A stretch of DNA of 64,000 nt, from contig JAOUOT010000004.1 in assembly GCA_029880265.1 (NCBI GenBank), forward strand, positions 1-64,000. Direction: 5' to 3'. Origin of the DNA: Spirochaetia bacterium. Its GTDB lineage: Bacteria; Spirochaetota; Leptospiria; Turneriellales; JAOUOS01. Below the pieces are notes generated by a model. The model was not told the DNA's origin, made no database searches, and was given only the letters and a program-made list of their open reading frames with translations. Below, piece by piece: positions 1 through 7,562 of this stretch. The stretch's first letter is position 1; each line of letters starts with the position of its first letter. The position numbers and the translations under genes are program-made.

Positions 1-129
1 CCGTTTAACAGCTTGATTTAATGTTCTTGTCTCAACCTCATAAAGCACGGCTAAATCTCGATCAAGCATAACACGCTTGCCTCTAATCGTCAAAATCTTC
101 TTCGCGATAATATTTTCTGTCTGCGGCAG
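1..129 (-). CDS. ORF6N-domain protein, 5' end only (runs off the window)
   Basis: Read on the minus strand, bases 129 to 1 translate without a stop into 43 residues (beginning [20 protein letters not shown]) that match the start of the ORF6N (phage antirepressor/KilA-N-like) family, including the conserved [16 protein letters not shown] stretch. Family members are DNA-binding proteins common in prophages and mobile islands. No ATG, GTG or TTG lies in this frame just upstream. The only candidate near the family's usual start is the CTG at 129-127, and the bases beyond it belong to the repeat-rich spacer. The gene may therefore use a rare start or may have lost its own start to a rearrangement. 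The C-terminal part lies outside the window. Confidence 0.65.
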   Translation of the reverse strand, partial: MPQTENIIAKKILTIRGKRVMLDRDLAVLYEVETRTLNQAVKR

Positions 130-178
130 CGGGGTAAGGGTTTTAAAACTTTTTGGAAAAGTTTTTCAAAAATAGAAT

Positions 179-210
179 GTTACTTTTCTTTGGCAGCAAA
201 GAAAAGTAAC
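179..210. repeat. Perfect 14-bp inverted repeat, 4-nt loop
   Basis: Bases 179-192 (GTTACTTTTCTTTG) are the exact reverse complement of 197-210, separated by GCAG. I recognise this CTTTTCTTTGGCAGCAAAGAAAAG hairpin type as a common dispersed intergenic element of several bacterial genomes. It is the first of several hairpins in the 334-base gene-free stretch 130-463. Confidence 0.85.
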
Positions 211-222
211 CAAAAGAAACTG

Positions 223-282
223 CCCGCAATCGGCCGTCATCCATGACGGATATTGCGGGGTTTGGCTCGGTCATCCTTGACC
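223..282. repeat. Nested hairpins (8-bp outer, 7-bp inner) plus a small 5-bp hairpin
   Basis: Outer arms CCCGCAAT (223-230) and ATTGCGGG (252-259) enclose inner arms CCGTCAT (234-240) and ATGACGG (243-249). A further GGTCA/TGACC hairpin follows at 269-282. The element is much more GC-rich than its surroundings. It resembles REP-like structured repeats; its function is unknown. Confidence 0.75.
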
Positions 283-319
283 TCGCAATGTGCCCCCGGT
301 TTATTTTGTACCATATCTT

Positions 320-380
320 ATTCTGTTAGGGGTCGGTTGCTCGTACCGGCGAAGCCGGTGAAACCCGTGGCTAACAGAAT
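320..380. repeat. 10-bp inverted repeat enclosing a second hairpin
   Basis: ATTCTGTTAG (320-329) pairs exactly with CTAACAGAAT (371-380). Inside it ACCGGC (345-350) pairs with GCCGGT (354-359) over a GAA loop. This gives a two-level cruciform immediately upstream of the methyltransferase gene. Confidence 0.75.
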
Positions 381-414
381 AGTTGACCGCCCATCCCGCA
401 GGAGAATTTTATGA

Positions 415-451
415 CCCACGGCGCTCGTACCCGGAGGGTGATAGCCGTGGG
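415..451. repeat. 8-bp inverted repeat just upstream of the methyltransferase start
   Basis: CCCACGGC (415-422) pairs with GCCGTGGG (444-451), with an ACCC/GGGT stem inside. It ends 13 bases before the ATG at 464, so in mRNA it would form a hairpin in the leader and could affect translation. Confidence 0.65.
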
Positions 452-463
452 CAAAGAAAACAG

Positions 464-1081
464 ATGGATCAAAAAACCCTCGAATACTACCAGCAAAATT
501 CAGATGAAATTTGCAAAAGATACAATTCTGTTTCGACAGAAAAATTTCTGGGTAAATATTTCAAGAATATTTTCCCAGAAAAGAATAAAGAGAAATACAG
601 AATTTTAGATTATGGCTGCGGCAGCGGGCGGGATGTCTTGTACCTGATAAATCAGGGATATGATGCCTATGGTTATGATATTTCTTCTGAAATGATATTG
701 TCTTCCAAAAAGATAAACCCTATTCTGAAAGACCGTCTTTTTGATTCTATCTCATCCTTGAAAGAAAGTGAAAAATATAATTCTGTAATTTGCTCTGCTG
801 TTCTTCAGCATGTGACAGATTCTGAAATTTTAGAAGTTTTAAAAACTATAAAATATTTCCTGAAAGAAAATGGTAATTTGGTCATTAGCTATCCAGTCAT
901 TTATGCAAATTTAGATAATGAAAATCGGGATGATAAAGGCAGACTTCAGATTATCAGAAATTCCGAATTTTACATATCGAAATTAGTCAGCCTGGGTTTT
1001 ACACATGAAAAAGAATGGTTTGATAAAGATTCAATGAATAGAGAGGGTATCTCTTGGCAAACCAGTCTTTTTACATTATGA
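464..1081 (+). CDS. Class I SAM-dependent methyltransferase
   Basis: A 205-residue protein starting MDQKTLEYYQQ. The SAM-binding motif I is plain (ILDYGCGSGRDVLYL, followed about 20 residues later by the acidic YGYDIS of motif II), and the remainder fits a small Methyltransf_11/25-type Rossmann enzyme. A TTG start at 383 is possible in frame, but it would translate the hairpin repeats into a proline- and arginine-rich tail unlike any family member, so the ATG at 464 is preferred. The substrate cannot be told. It lies alone between a hairpin cluster and the HNH gene, in AT-rich DNA typical of the island. A role in defence or toxin biology is only suggested by position. Confidence 0.8.
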   Translation: MDQKTLEYYQQNSDEICKRYNSVSTEKFLGKYFKNIFPEKNKEKYRILDYGCGSGRDVLYLINQGYDAYGYDISSEMILSSKKINPILKDRLFDSISSLKESEKYNSVICSAVLQHVTDSEILEVLKTIKYFLKENGNLVISYPVIYANLDNENRDDKGRLQIIRNSEFYISKLVSLGFTHEKEWFDKDSMNREGISWQTSLFTL

Positions 1082-1121
1082 AATGAGTTGACCTTATAAA
1101 TTGTTTTGCAATAATTGTATG

Positions 1122-2231
1122 ATGTCAATACGCTTGCCAGAATTAGATTATCTGCCTATTGAAAAGTTGAATCAGATTTTCAAAAATACTACAACATCTT
1201 ACAAGTTTTATTGGTTTTTAGCGATATTAGATTATGTTAAAGAAAATGATAAATTAACTGTTTCATTTGCTGATCTATTTTCAAGAATGATTGCTTTTGC
1301 ATGGTATCCAATAAATCACTATAAAATAAATTTTGGCCACCAAGATCAAATTTATAAAATAATTGAGTACTTAAATCAAAATGAAGCAAAACTAAAGCCA
1401 GACATGAAATATAAAGTTGTTGTCGATCAAATTTCTGATATTTATAAAGACTCTAGTGCAAAGTCAGAACAAAGCAGAAAAGAAATATTTCAATTAGATC
1501 GATATGTAATATGCAGGTTTATATCGCCTTTTTTTGATATTAAAAATATTTCAGATAAACAAATTATAATATTGGCAGAAAAAAATTTTAATATTAAAAA
1601 AAAACAGCCAATCTATAGAATTGATAAAGAGAAAAAGGAAATCATAATTCAACCTCAATGGATTGGCTATATAAAAAGATTTAATACTATTTTACAAGAT
1701 TTTACTCTTTGGCATTTGTTAGAATACTTACAGAAAAGAAACCCATATGTTCCAAATTTGGCTAATAAGTTATTTCGGCCAATTGCAAGAGATTTGAAAA
1801 AAGCGAGAATATTTTGGCTTAATGCATTGTCTAGAATAGAGAATCCAAGATGTATATATTCAAATACTGGTCTTTCAAAAGATTTTTCTATAGACCATTT
1901 TTTGCCATGGAGTTTTGTAACGCATGATTTAATTTGGAATACTATACCCACACATAAGAATATTAATAGTATGAAAAGTGACGATTTGCCTCTATTGAAA
2001 ACATATCTAACACCTTTTATGGCAATGCAATATGATGCAATAAATATTATATCCAAACTGGATGACAAAAAAATCCTTGAAGATTACATTATTGGTTTCG
2101 ATAACATAACCTATAGCGATTTAGAAAGTATGTCAAAGGAAAAATTCTTTGAAAGAATCTCAAGACTTATTATACCTCAATATGAAATTGCAAGAAACAT
2201 GGGTTTTTGTGAAAATTGGCTTTATGTTTAA
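1122..2231 (+). CDS. HNH-endonuclease domain protein
   Basis: A 369-residue protein from the ATG at 1122; an ATG at 1119 and a TTG at 1101 are also in frame. The N-terminal two thirds are helical and unassigned. Near residues 245-285 there is an HNH-like core: CIYSNTGLSKDFSIDHFLPW, with Asp258-His259 as the expected catalytic pair, followed by LIWNTIP and a later Asn. The usual zinc-binding CxxC knuckles are reduced to a single Cys, so the zinc site is probably absent. HNH enzymes cut DNA, and proteins of this layout occur in restriction-like loci. It is followed by 253 bases before the next operon, so it is probably a separate unit. No partner methylase is adjacent except the small methyltransferase upstream. 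Confidence 0.75.
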   Translation: MSIRLPELDYLPIEKLNQIFKNTTTSYKFYWFLAILDYVKENDKLTVSFADLFSRMIAFAWYPINHYKINFGHQDQIYKIIEYLNQNEAKLKPDMKYKVVVDQISDIYKDSSAKSEQSRKEIFQLDRYVICRFISPFFDIKNISDKQIIILAEKNFNIKKKQPIYRIDKEKKEIIIQPQWIGYIKRFNTILQDFTLWHLLEYLQKRNPYVPNLANKLFRPIARDLKKARIFWLNALSRIENPRCIYSNTGLSKDFSIDHFLPWSFVTHDLIWNTIPTHKNINSMKSDDLPLLKTYLTPFMAMQYDAINIISKLDDKKILEDYIIGFDNITYSDLESMSKEKFFERISRLIIPQYEIARNMGFCENWLYV

Positions 2232-2484
2232 TGTTTTAATTATGGCTGATGTTTCGGGGGCCTTGACCCGTCCGGCGAGCAAAAAATAAACTGCTATTTT
2301 ATTGTGAGTTCGGGTGGATTAGACAAGGTATCCCAAAATGTTTTGAGCACATAAAAAAAACAATTGATCTAATGTCTCTTTAGATGAAAACTATATCTTG
2401 AGGTAAGATGTGATGCGATCCCCGAAGGCGTTCGTAGTCGCGCCCGAGCATATTTAGATGCAGTGACTTATTGGGAAAAGTTTG
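2232..2484. other. Spacer with imperfect palindrome, no gene seen
   Basis: No ORF of note. Starting near 2262 there is a long imperfect inverted arrangement (CCTTG and ACCCG on the left, CGGGT and CAAGG on the right, ending near 2325) with a short AATAAA/TTTATT stem inside. A GC-rich patch lies at about 2413-2450. The composition differs from the flanking AT-rich genes. A GGGA motif (2473-2476) serves as ribosome-binding site of the next gene. Confidence 0.45.
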
Positions 2485-3381
2485 ATGAATCAAATTGAAT
2501 TTGATATAAAAGCATATGAGTATACCACTCGTACTTACATTCAATTTTTAATTGAAACACACCAATGGGAACCATTAGGCATCGATGATATTAACTCATG
2601 GTTAGAAAACTTCGGCGATCAAATAGGTCGGTATTATGGCCTCAGAATACTAGTAAATTGTAGTTATTATTCAGAAAAACATTTGATACGACTTTTGAGA
2701 AAAGGCTTGCATGATGAATTGATTTATAGAGAGATTATGGCCAACATTGACATAGAAAAAGCATTGAATTATCCATTAACATTTTATAATTCAAAAGCGT
2801 ACGATTATTTAGGTAAAACAATCTTTATACCACTTTTGCATAGTGATGTTCCATCTGAAAGTGGCTATTGGCTTGTACGTACACTTGTTACCCAACAAAT
2901 CATTCATCAGCACAATCAGACATATCCGACCGATTTAGATAAAATTAAAAACTACGAAAATATAATAATAGTTGATGATTGCATTGGTACAGGAGAACAT
3001 ATTAGGGACTTTATCAATAGCAATGTGTATAAAGAGCTCAAAAATTTAGGTAAGAAGATAATATTCTTAGTTGCTGTTGGTGCCAAGGAAGGTGTAAAAT
3101 GTATCGAAAAAATGAATGTTGATATTCGGTGCATCGAAGTACTTGATGAAAACAGGAGAATATTTGGTAATCATGGAAACGTATGGAAAGACGATGAAGA
3201 AAGATGCGCCGCAATTGACTATTTTAAAGAAGTGGAAAAAAATAGAGGTGTAACAATGTTAGGTTATAAAAAGATGGATTATGCAATGATCGTTCAAAAC
3301 AATATTCCAAATTGGAGTTTACCTATTCTTTGGAAAGAGACTGCTGATTGGCAGCCTTTAATTCGTAGAAAATCTTCGTAA
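2485..3381 (+). CDS. Phosphoribosyltransferase-like protein, first gene of an unrecognised operon
   Basis: A 298-residue protein. The diagnostic PRPP-binding motif of type I phosphoribosyltransferases is present as VDDCIGTGEH (Val163 to His172, with Asp164-Asp165), preceded by the hydrophobic strand NIIIV. The N-terminal half is helical. The C-terminus has the NNIPNWSLPILW stretch seen in PRTase-like proteins of defence-type loci, which suggests a special family and not nucleotide salvage. The ATG at 2485 is chosen because GGGA lies 8 bases upstream; a TTG at 2482 is adjacent. Only 5 bases separate it from the ATPase gene, so the three genes 2485-6225 form one transcription unit. The biochemical activity is unknown: it could transfer, or merely bind, a phosphoribosyl compound. 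Confidence 0.75.
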   Translation: MNQIEFDIKAYEYTTRTYIQFLIETHQWEPLGIDDINSWLENFGDQIGRYYGLRILVNCSYYSEKHLIRLLRKGLHDELIYREIMANIDIEKALNYPLTFYNSKAYDYLGKTIFIPLLHSDVPSESGYWLVRTLVTQQIIHQHNQTYPTDLDKIKNYENIIIVDDCIGTGEHIRDFINSNVYKELKNLGKKIIFLVAVGAKEGVKCIEKMNVDIRCIEVLDENRRIFGNHGNVWKDDEERCAAIDYFKEVEKNRGVTMLGYKKMDYAMIVQNNIPNWSLPILWKETADWQPLIRRKSS

Positions 3382-3386
3382 CGAGT

Positions 3387-5300
3387 ATGAATAACCCATT
3401 TAAAGCATTTAGAACAGAGCAACTTGGCGATGACCCTTGGAAGTATTTTATTCAGGATAAAGCATTACAGGATTTGTTAAGTTCGAGACCCCTAATATTT
3501 GAAGGTGGTAGAGGGTCAGGGAAAACCATGTTTTTCTACTGCAATTCCTGGCTTGAAAAATTTAAAAAGATTTTAGCAGAAGGTCAAGATATTAAACAAC
3601 AATTTAATGAAAAAAATTACATTGGTTTTTACTACAAAGTTGATGCTAACTTTATTACGAATTTTCAAGGAAAGGCGATTGAAGAGTCAGTATGGGATGA
3701 TATATTTTCTACCTATCTCAATTTTATTGTTGCCCAGGATATAATAAAGTTTTTTGAAAAATGTATTGAATTACAGGTACTAGAGAATAATCATTTAGCA
3801 GATATATTTGATTATTTGGAATTACGACTTGAGAATAAAATAAATAATACTAATAATGCAAAGCGAGTAATTCAATCAAAGATAGAAGAAATAGTCGATT
3901 TTGTTAATAATCCAACGGATGAGGCAAAACCAAAAATTTTTCATTCAGGCGCATTAACGAATTCGATATTAAGCAAAGTTAAGGAGGTAAATATTTTTCA
4001 AAGTACTCATTTTCGTGTATTTATTGATGAGTTTGAATTTTTGACAGAGAACCAACAAAAACAGATTAATACTTTGATTAAAATGAGTAACTCGACAATA
4101 ATTTATGATATTGCGGTCAAAACAAATGGCAGGAAAACCAAAGAGACACTGAATAAAGATGAGTTAATACAAGAAAAAAATGATTATAAGTATTTTAGAC
4201 CTGAGGTGGAAATCGAAGAAGATGATTATGAAAAACTGCTAAAAGAAATTTGTCGAAAAAGATTCCAAAAACTTTATCAGGATTTATGTATTCAAGATAT
4301 TAAAGAAGAGTGGCTAGATATAAGTTATTATTTAGGTGAACATAATATTAACGATGAGGTGTTATTATACGAAAAACATGAAAAAAAAGCGGCTTTAATA
4401 AATGAAGTAAGGGATATAATAAAGAAAAAAATCATCGATGAAAAACTTACTGATGAATTTGCAAATATTTTAACTGACTGCGATATATTGCATATCAGGG
4501 TTCATAAAAGTCTATTATTAAGAGATAACATGAAACCCGAGGATTTAGTTAAAGAATTCCAACTTTCAAAAAACCGGGAAAGCAAACGGTATACCCAGTG
4601 GTTTAATCAAGGTAAAATGGGTGCTCTCTTTTTGCTAAGCAAAGAATTTAAAATACAAAAACAATACTATGGCTTTAATACATTTGTATTACTTTCTTCA
4701 GGTGTGATCAGAAGTTTTATAGAATTATGTGAGCATAGCTTTGAAATTGCAACAATGAATAAATTCTCTTTTACAAAGCCTAGAATGATTACGCCAGAGG
4801 AGCAAACTATAGTTGCCAAATATATTTCATCGAAAAAGATTAATATACTTAGTTCTGAAAAGCCATACGGTAAGAATTTGGTACAATTCGTCAATACCAT
4901 CGGTAATATTTTTTACCGAATACATACAAGAGCAAATCATACATTATCACACGTTGAACAAAATCATTTTTTTACTAACCGATTGGAGCTAAGGCCAGAT
5001 GTAGAAAAAATTATTGATAACGCTCTAATGCATAATGTCTTAATTAAGAAGTTGCCAACTAAAAAATCAGAAGAGTCAATTGAAACAGAAGATTTCCATT
5101 TGAACCATATTTACTGCCCATATTTCAATATTTCATATAGAACAATGTATAAAATCAAGATTGAACCTGATGATCTGGAAAAGCTATTATTAGGAAATAA
5201 GCCAGACTTAATGAGGTCGGTTAAAAAGATACTGGATTCAATGAATGTTAGAGAAAAATTTGATCTCGATAGTATAGCTGTACAGAGAAATCTATTTTAA
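3387..5300 (+). CDS. P-loop ATPase (ORC/Cdc6-like or STAND-like), second gene of the operon
   Basis: A 637-residue protein with Walker A GGRGSGKT at residues 40-47 and Walker B VFIDEFEF at 211-217. The acidic Asp-Glu pair and the following Phe-Glu are typical of AAA+/ORC-like NTPases. A stretch near 240-260 (SNSTIIYDIAVKTNG) could carry sensor I. The C-terminal ~250 residues are helical with a winged-helix-like feel, but I cannot assign a domain. There is no signal peptide or membrane segment, so it is cytosolic. It follows the PRTase-like gene by 5 bases and is followed by the third gene after one base. The probable role is the energy-using or sensing core of the module. Exact family assignment is uncertain. 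Confidence 0.75.
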   Translation: MNNPFKAFRTEQLGDDPWKYFIQDKALQDLLSSRPLIFEGGRGSGKTMFFYCNSWLEKFKKILAEGQDIKQQFNEKNYIGFYYKVDANFITNFQGKAIEESVWDDIFSTYLNFIVAQDIIKFFEKCIELQVLENNHLADIFDYLELRLENKINNTNNAKRVIQSKIEEIVDFVNNPTDEAKPKIFHSGALTNSILSKVKEVNIFQSTHFRVFIDEFEFLTENQQKQINTLIKMSNSTIIYDIAVKTNGRKTKETLNKDELIQEKNDYKYFRPEVEIEEDDYEKLLKEICRKRFQKLYQDLCIQDIKEEWLDISYYLGEHNINDEVLLYEKHEKKAALINEVRDIIKKKIIDEKLTDEFANILTDCDILHIRVHKSLLLRDNMKPEDLVKEFQLSKNRESKRYTQWFNQGKMGALFLLSKEFKIQKQYYGFNTFVLLSSGVIRSFIELCEHSFEIATMNKFSFTKPRMITPEEQTIVAKYISSKKINILSSEKPYGKNLVQFVNTIGNIFYRIHTRANHTLSHVEQNHFFTNRLELRPDVEKIIDNALMHNVLIKKLPTKKSEESIETEDFHLNHIYCPYFNISYRTMYKIKIEPDDLEKLLLGNKPDLMRSVKKILDSMNVREKFDLDSIAVQRNLF

Positions 5301-5301
5301 T

Positions 5302-6225
5302 ATGTATAAGCCTGTATTTAAATTTCAAGACTGTAAGGACTATCTCTTAAGTACAATCGATATATTAATTATTGGTAATAGTAGTGAAGAAAGGTGTTCT
5401 TATATGAAAAGCCAATATTTGAAAACAGATATTGAAATCGTAGAAATTGAAATGAATAAGGTTGATAATAATGACCTATTATGCGTAGTAAGTAACAAAG
5501 GATTTTTTGAAGAAGAGAAAAAATGGCCATTTTATCAAGGTATGCCAAAAGTATTAGATAAATTAAATATAACGAATAAGAACGTATTGCTGGACATAAC
5601 TGGATTGCAGGTAAATATCATATACTACTTAATAAAATTAATGATAACAAAATATACGCCACAATTATTATTTAGTTGTTACATAGAACCAGATGAATAC
5701 ACAAAGCTTGAGGCAGACCAATATCTTTTAAATGAAGAGGTTTTTGGTTTAAAAGCTATACCTGGTTTTGCTAAATATAAAGAAGAGGCAGATAAAAAGA
5801 TATTAATAGCTTTTTTAGGTTTTGAAGGTGAAAGATTATTAAAAATTATTGAAGAACAACATTCAGATGCTATAGTATATCCAGTGATATCTTTTCCAGC
5901 TTACAAATCTTATTGGAATTATATAGCTCTAAAAAAAAACTATGAAGCATTGAATAATGTAGATTTCTATAAGGATATCGCTTATTACGATGCCCGTGAT
6001 CCAATTGATACGATGAATGTAATTAATACAATATATAATAAAAATCATAGAAAAACGGTTCTTATTACTTCGCTTGGTACAAAGCCAACGATCCTTGGTG
6101 TGGCATTATCAGCGAGTCATAATAAACATATACACCCTATTAGTGATTATCCACTTGAAAGTGAAAAGAAAAGTAGCGGTATAGGCAGGATTTCTATATA
6201 TCCTATTTCAAAGTATACTTTATAG
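5302..6225 (+). CDS. Rossmann/CARF-like protein of unknown function, third gene of the operon
   Basis: A 307-residue protein that begins one base after the ATPase stop. It has two similar alpha/beta halves. The first contains ILIIGNSSEERC (EERC at 29-32) and VLLDITGLQ (Asp98). The second contains KILIAFLGFEGERL and VLITSLGTKPTILGVAL (Ser257 to Pro262). DITG and LGTKP loops after beta strands recall nucleotide-binding Rossmannoid sensors such as CARF domains, but this is an impression from motifs only. No catalytic nuclease motif is visible. Position suggests it works with the ATPase and PRTase-like protein, perhaps as a ligand-binding sensor. The function is otherwise unknown. Confidence 0.65.
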   Translation: MYKPVFKFQDCKDYLLSTIDILIIGNSSEERCSYMKSQYLKTDIEIVEIEMNKVDNNDLLCVVSNKGFFEEEKKWPFYQGMPKVLDKLNITNKNVLLDITGLQVNIIYYLIKLMITKYTPQLLFSCYIEPDEYTKLEADQYLLNEEVFGLKAIPGFAKYKEEADKKILIAFLGFEGERLLKIIEEQHSDAIVYPVISFPAYKSYWNYIALKKNYEALNNVDFYKDIAYYDARDPIDTMNVINTIYNKNHRKTVLITSLGTKPTILGVALSASHNKHIHPISDYPLESEKKSSGIGRISIYPISKYTL

Positions 6226-6310
6226 TGACTTGTAATATTCTCATCTGAGGCTTATCTTGGAAAAATAATTCAGTCATTGCATCTAGCTAAGCCTCGTCAA
6301 ACCCCAAACC

Positions 6311-6359
6311 CGGTCGTCGAGCCGAGTCGTTAGCGAAGCTCGCCGGAGGCTGACGACCG
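6311..6359. repeat. GC-rich hairpin element between convergent genes
   Basis: CGGTCGTC (6311-6318) pairs exactly with GACGACCG (6352-6359). AGCC (6320-6323) pairs with GGCT (6348-6351) with one bulged G, and a small GCGA/TCGC stem sits at the tip. It separates the rightward operon from the leftward XRE gene and could act as a bidirectional terminator without a U-run, or be a mobile hairpin like those at the left end. Confidence 0.6.
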
Positions 6360-6360
6360 C

Positions 6361-6591
6361 TTAACCAAACCCCTCCTTAAAAAACTCTTTCAACTCAAGC
6401 CCAAAGCCTTTACAGATTTTTTCCAGCGTATCAATTCTAACGGCTGGCGGTTTTTTGCTTTCTAATAATTGAATGTGTTTATAATCAACTCCTGATAATT
6501 CGGCCAGTTTCTCTTGTGTGAGATTTTTTTCTGCTCTTAGCTGGCGTAATCTATCACGAATTTTAAGGTTTATGCTAATTTCGCTTGACAC
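6361..6591 (-). CDS. XRE-family helix-turn-helix repressor
   Basis: A 76-residue protein, essentially a single Cro/CI-type HTH domain. The pattern LRQLRAEKNLTQEKLAELSG is followed by the recognition helix VDYKHIQLLESKK and the closing helices VRIDTLEKICKGFGLELKEFF. The GTG start at 6591 is used; no ATG is in frame. The gene is divergent from sspB with 71 bases between starts, and this gap contains two mirror-image palindromes (6602-6640) that are near-ideal operators. It most likely represses its own gene and the ssp operon. Small XRE regulators of this size commonly control restriction-type or toxin loci to delay expression on entry into a new host. Confidence 0.9.
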   Translation of the reverse strand: MSSEISINLKIRDRLRQLRAEKNLTQEKLAELSGVDYKHIQLLESKKPPAVRIDTLEKICKGFGLELKEFFKEGFG

Positions 6592-6601
6592 GTTGAATAA
6601 T

Positions 6602-6640
6602 ACCGTATTTATACGGTCTTGTACACCGTATAAATACGGT
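6602..6640. promoter_or_regulatory. Twin operator: two 16-bp palindromes between XRE gene and sspB
   Basis: ACCGTATTTATACGGT (6602-6617) and ACCGTATAAATACGGT (6625-6640) each have perfect 7-bp arms around a 2-base centre, and each is the reverse complement of the other. Their centres are 23 bp apart, about two helical turns. Each contains a TATAAA that could serve as the -10 box of one of the two divergent promoters, so a bound repressor would block both directions. Confidence 0.88.
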
Positions 6641-6662
6641 GTTTTGGTTTTTTAGGCAATAA

Positions 6663-7562
6663 ATGACTTTATATTTTGCAAAACATGAAACCTTTCAGCC
6701 TCGCCATGGCTGGTTTAAAAAATGTTTTGATGCTATAATTTGTAAACCTAATTTCTTTCAAACAGCAGATGCTCATGTAAAACTTGGCGTTGGAAAGAAT
6801 ATGCTAAAAGCCATTTATTTTTGGGGTCAGGCATTTAAAATTGTTAATAAAAAAGATTCGGCAAGTAATTTATACGCAACAAAATTGGGGCGGTTCTTAT
6901 TTTCAGAAAATGGTCTGGATAAATATTTAGAAGATACCGCGACCCTGTGGCTTTTGCATTATTTTTTGCTGAAAAAGCCGACCATCGCAACGGCTTGGCA
7001 TTTTGCTTTTCATGAATTTTTTTACAGAGAGTTTAGCGGCGATGATTTATTGATTGGCCTTTCTAATTATGCTGCAAAAATTCAAAATAAAACAGCAGTA
7101 TCATCTTTAATAAAAGATGTTAACTGTATACTTCGTATGTATACAGAAAATATTAAATACTACAGAAATCTTGAAGACATTTTATTGTCACCTTTTAATG
7201 AATTGCAATTAATAAAAAAAATAGGTAACTCAAATAAATATATTTTTAATACAAATTATAAAAGACATCTGCCCCCTGAAATCATTACCGCAGTTTGTCT
7301 TGATTATGTCTCATCGCAGGAGACAAGAACGAATACGATATCGTTACCAAAACTAACCCATGAAAAAGGCAGTCCGGGGATGGCTTTTAAGATAAACGAA
7401 AAAATTATTGAAGAGGCGATTGAAGAGACTTCGGCGAAACACAAGGCGGTTAAAATGGCAAGCTCGGCGGGTATCGCGCATCTTGCTTACGAAGGCGAAC
7501 CCTCCCTCATATTTAACGATCTGCTTCGCGCGTATTACAATAAGAAACCGGCGGTTGTATGA
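6663..7562 (+). CDS. sspB: SspB-like DUF4007 protein (phosphorothioation system)
   Basis: A 299-residue protein with the DUF4007 signature at the N-terminus (FAKHETFQPRHGWFKKCFDA, then VKLGVGKNMLKAIYFW). In the described SspABCD system the DUF4007 protein SspB is a DNA nickase that opens one strand so that sulfur can replace a backbone oxygen. Length matches the family. It is the first gene of a tight four-gene operon; its stop overlaps the next start by 4 bases (ATGA). Expression probably depends on the twin operators directly upstream. The first three quarters are AT-rich and the last quarter, from about 7400, shifts to the GC-richer composition of sspC, which is unusual inside one gene and may mark an old recombination joint. 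Confidence 0.9.
   Translation: MTLYFAKHETFQPRHGWFKKCFDAIICKPNFFQTADAHVKLGVGKNMLKAIYFWGQAFKIVNKKDSASNLYATKLGRFLFSENGLDKYLEDTATLWLLHYFLLKKPTIATAWHFAFHEFFYREFSGDDLLIGLSNYAAKIQNKTAVSSLIKDVNCILRMYTENIKYYRNLEDILLSPFNELQLIKKIGNSNKYIFNTNYKRHLPPEIITAVCLDYVSSQETRTNTISLPKLTHEKGSPGMAFKINEKIIEEAIEETSAKHKAVKMASSAGIAHLAYEGEPSLIFNDLLRAYYNKKPAVV

Noticed and set aside
320-380. Hairpins at 320-380 and 6311-6365 as integron attC sites
   Set aside because: CTAAC, GTTAG and GCTTAAC boxes occur near palindromes, but the required RYYYAAC...GTTRRRY pair in the right order and spacing could not be found at either place, and no integrase is present.
383-463. N-terminal extension of the methyltransferase from TTG at 383
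   Set aside because: It translates the hairpin DNA into a Pro/Arg/Gly-rich tail with no family resemblance; the ATG at 464 gives a normal protein.
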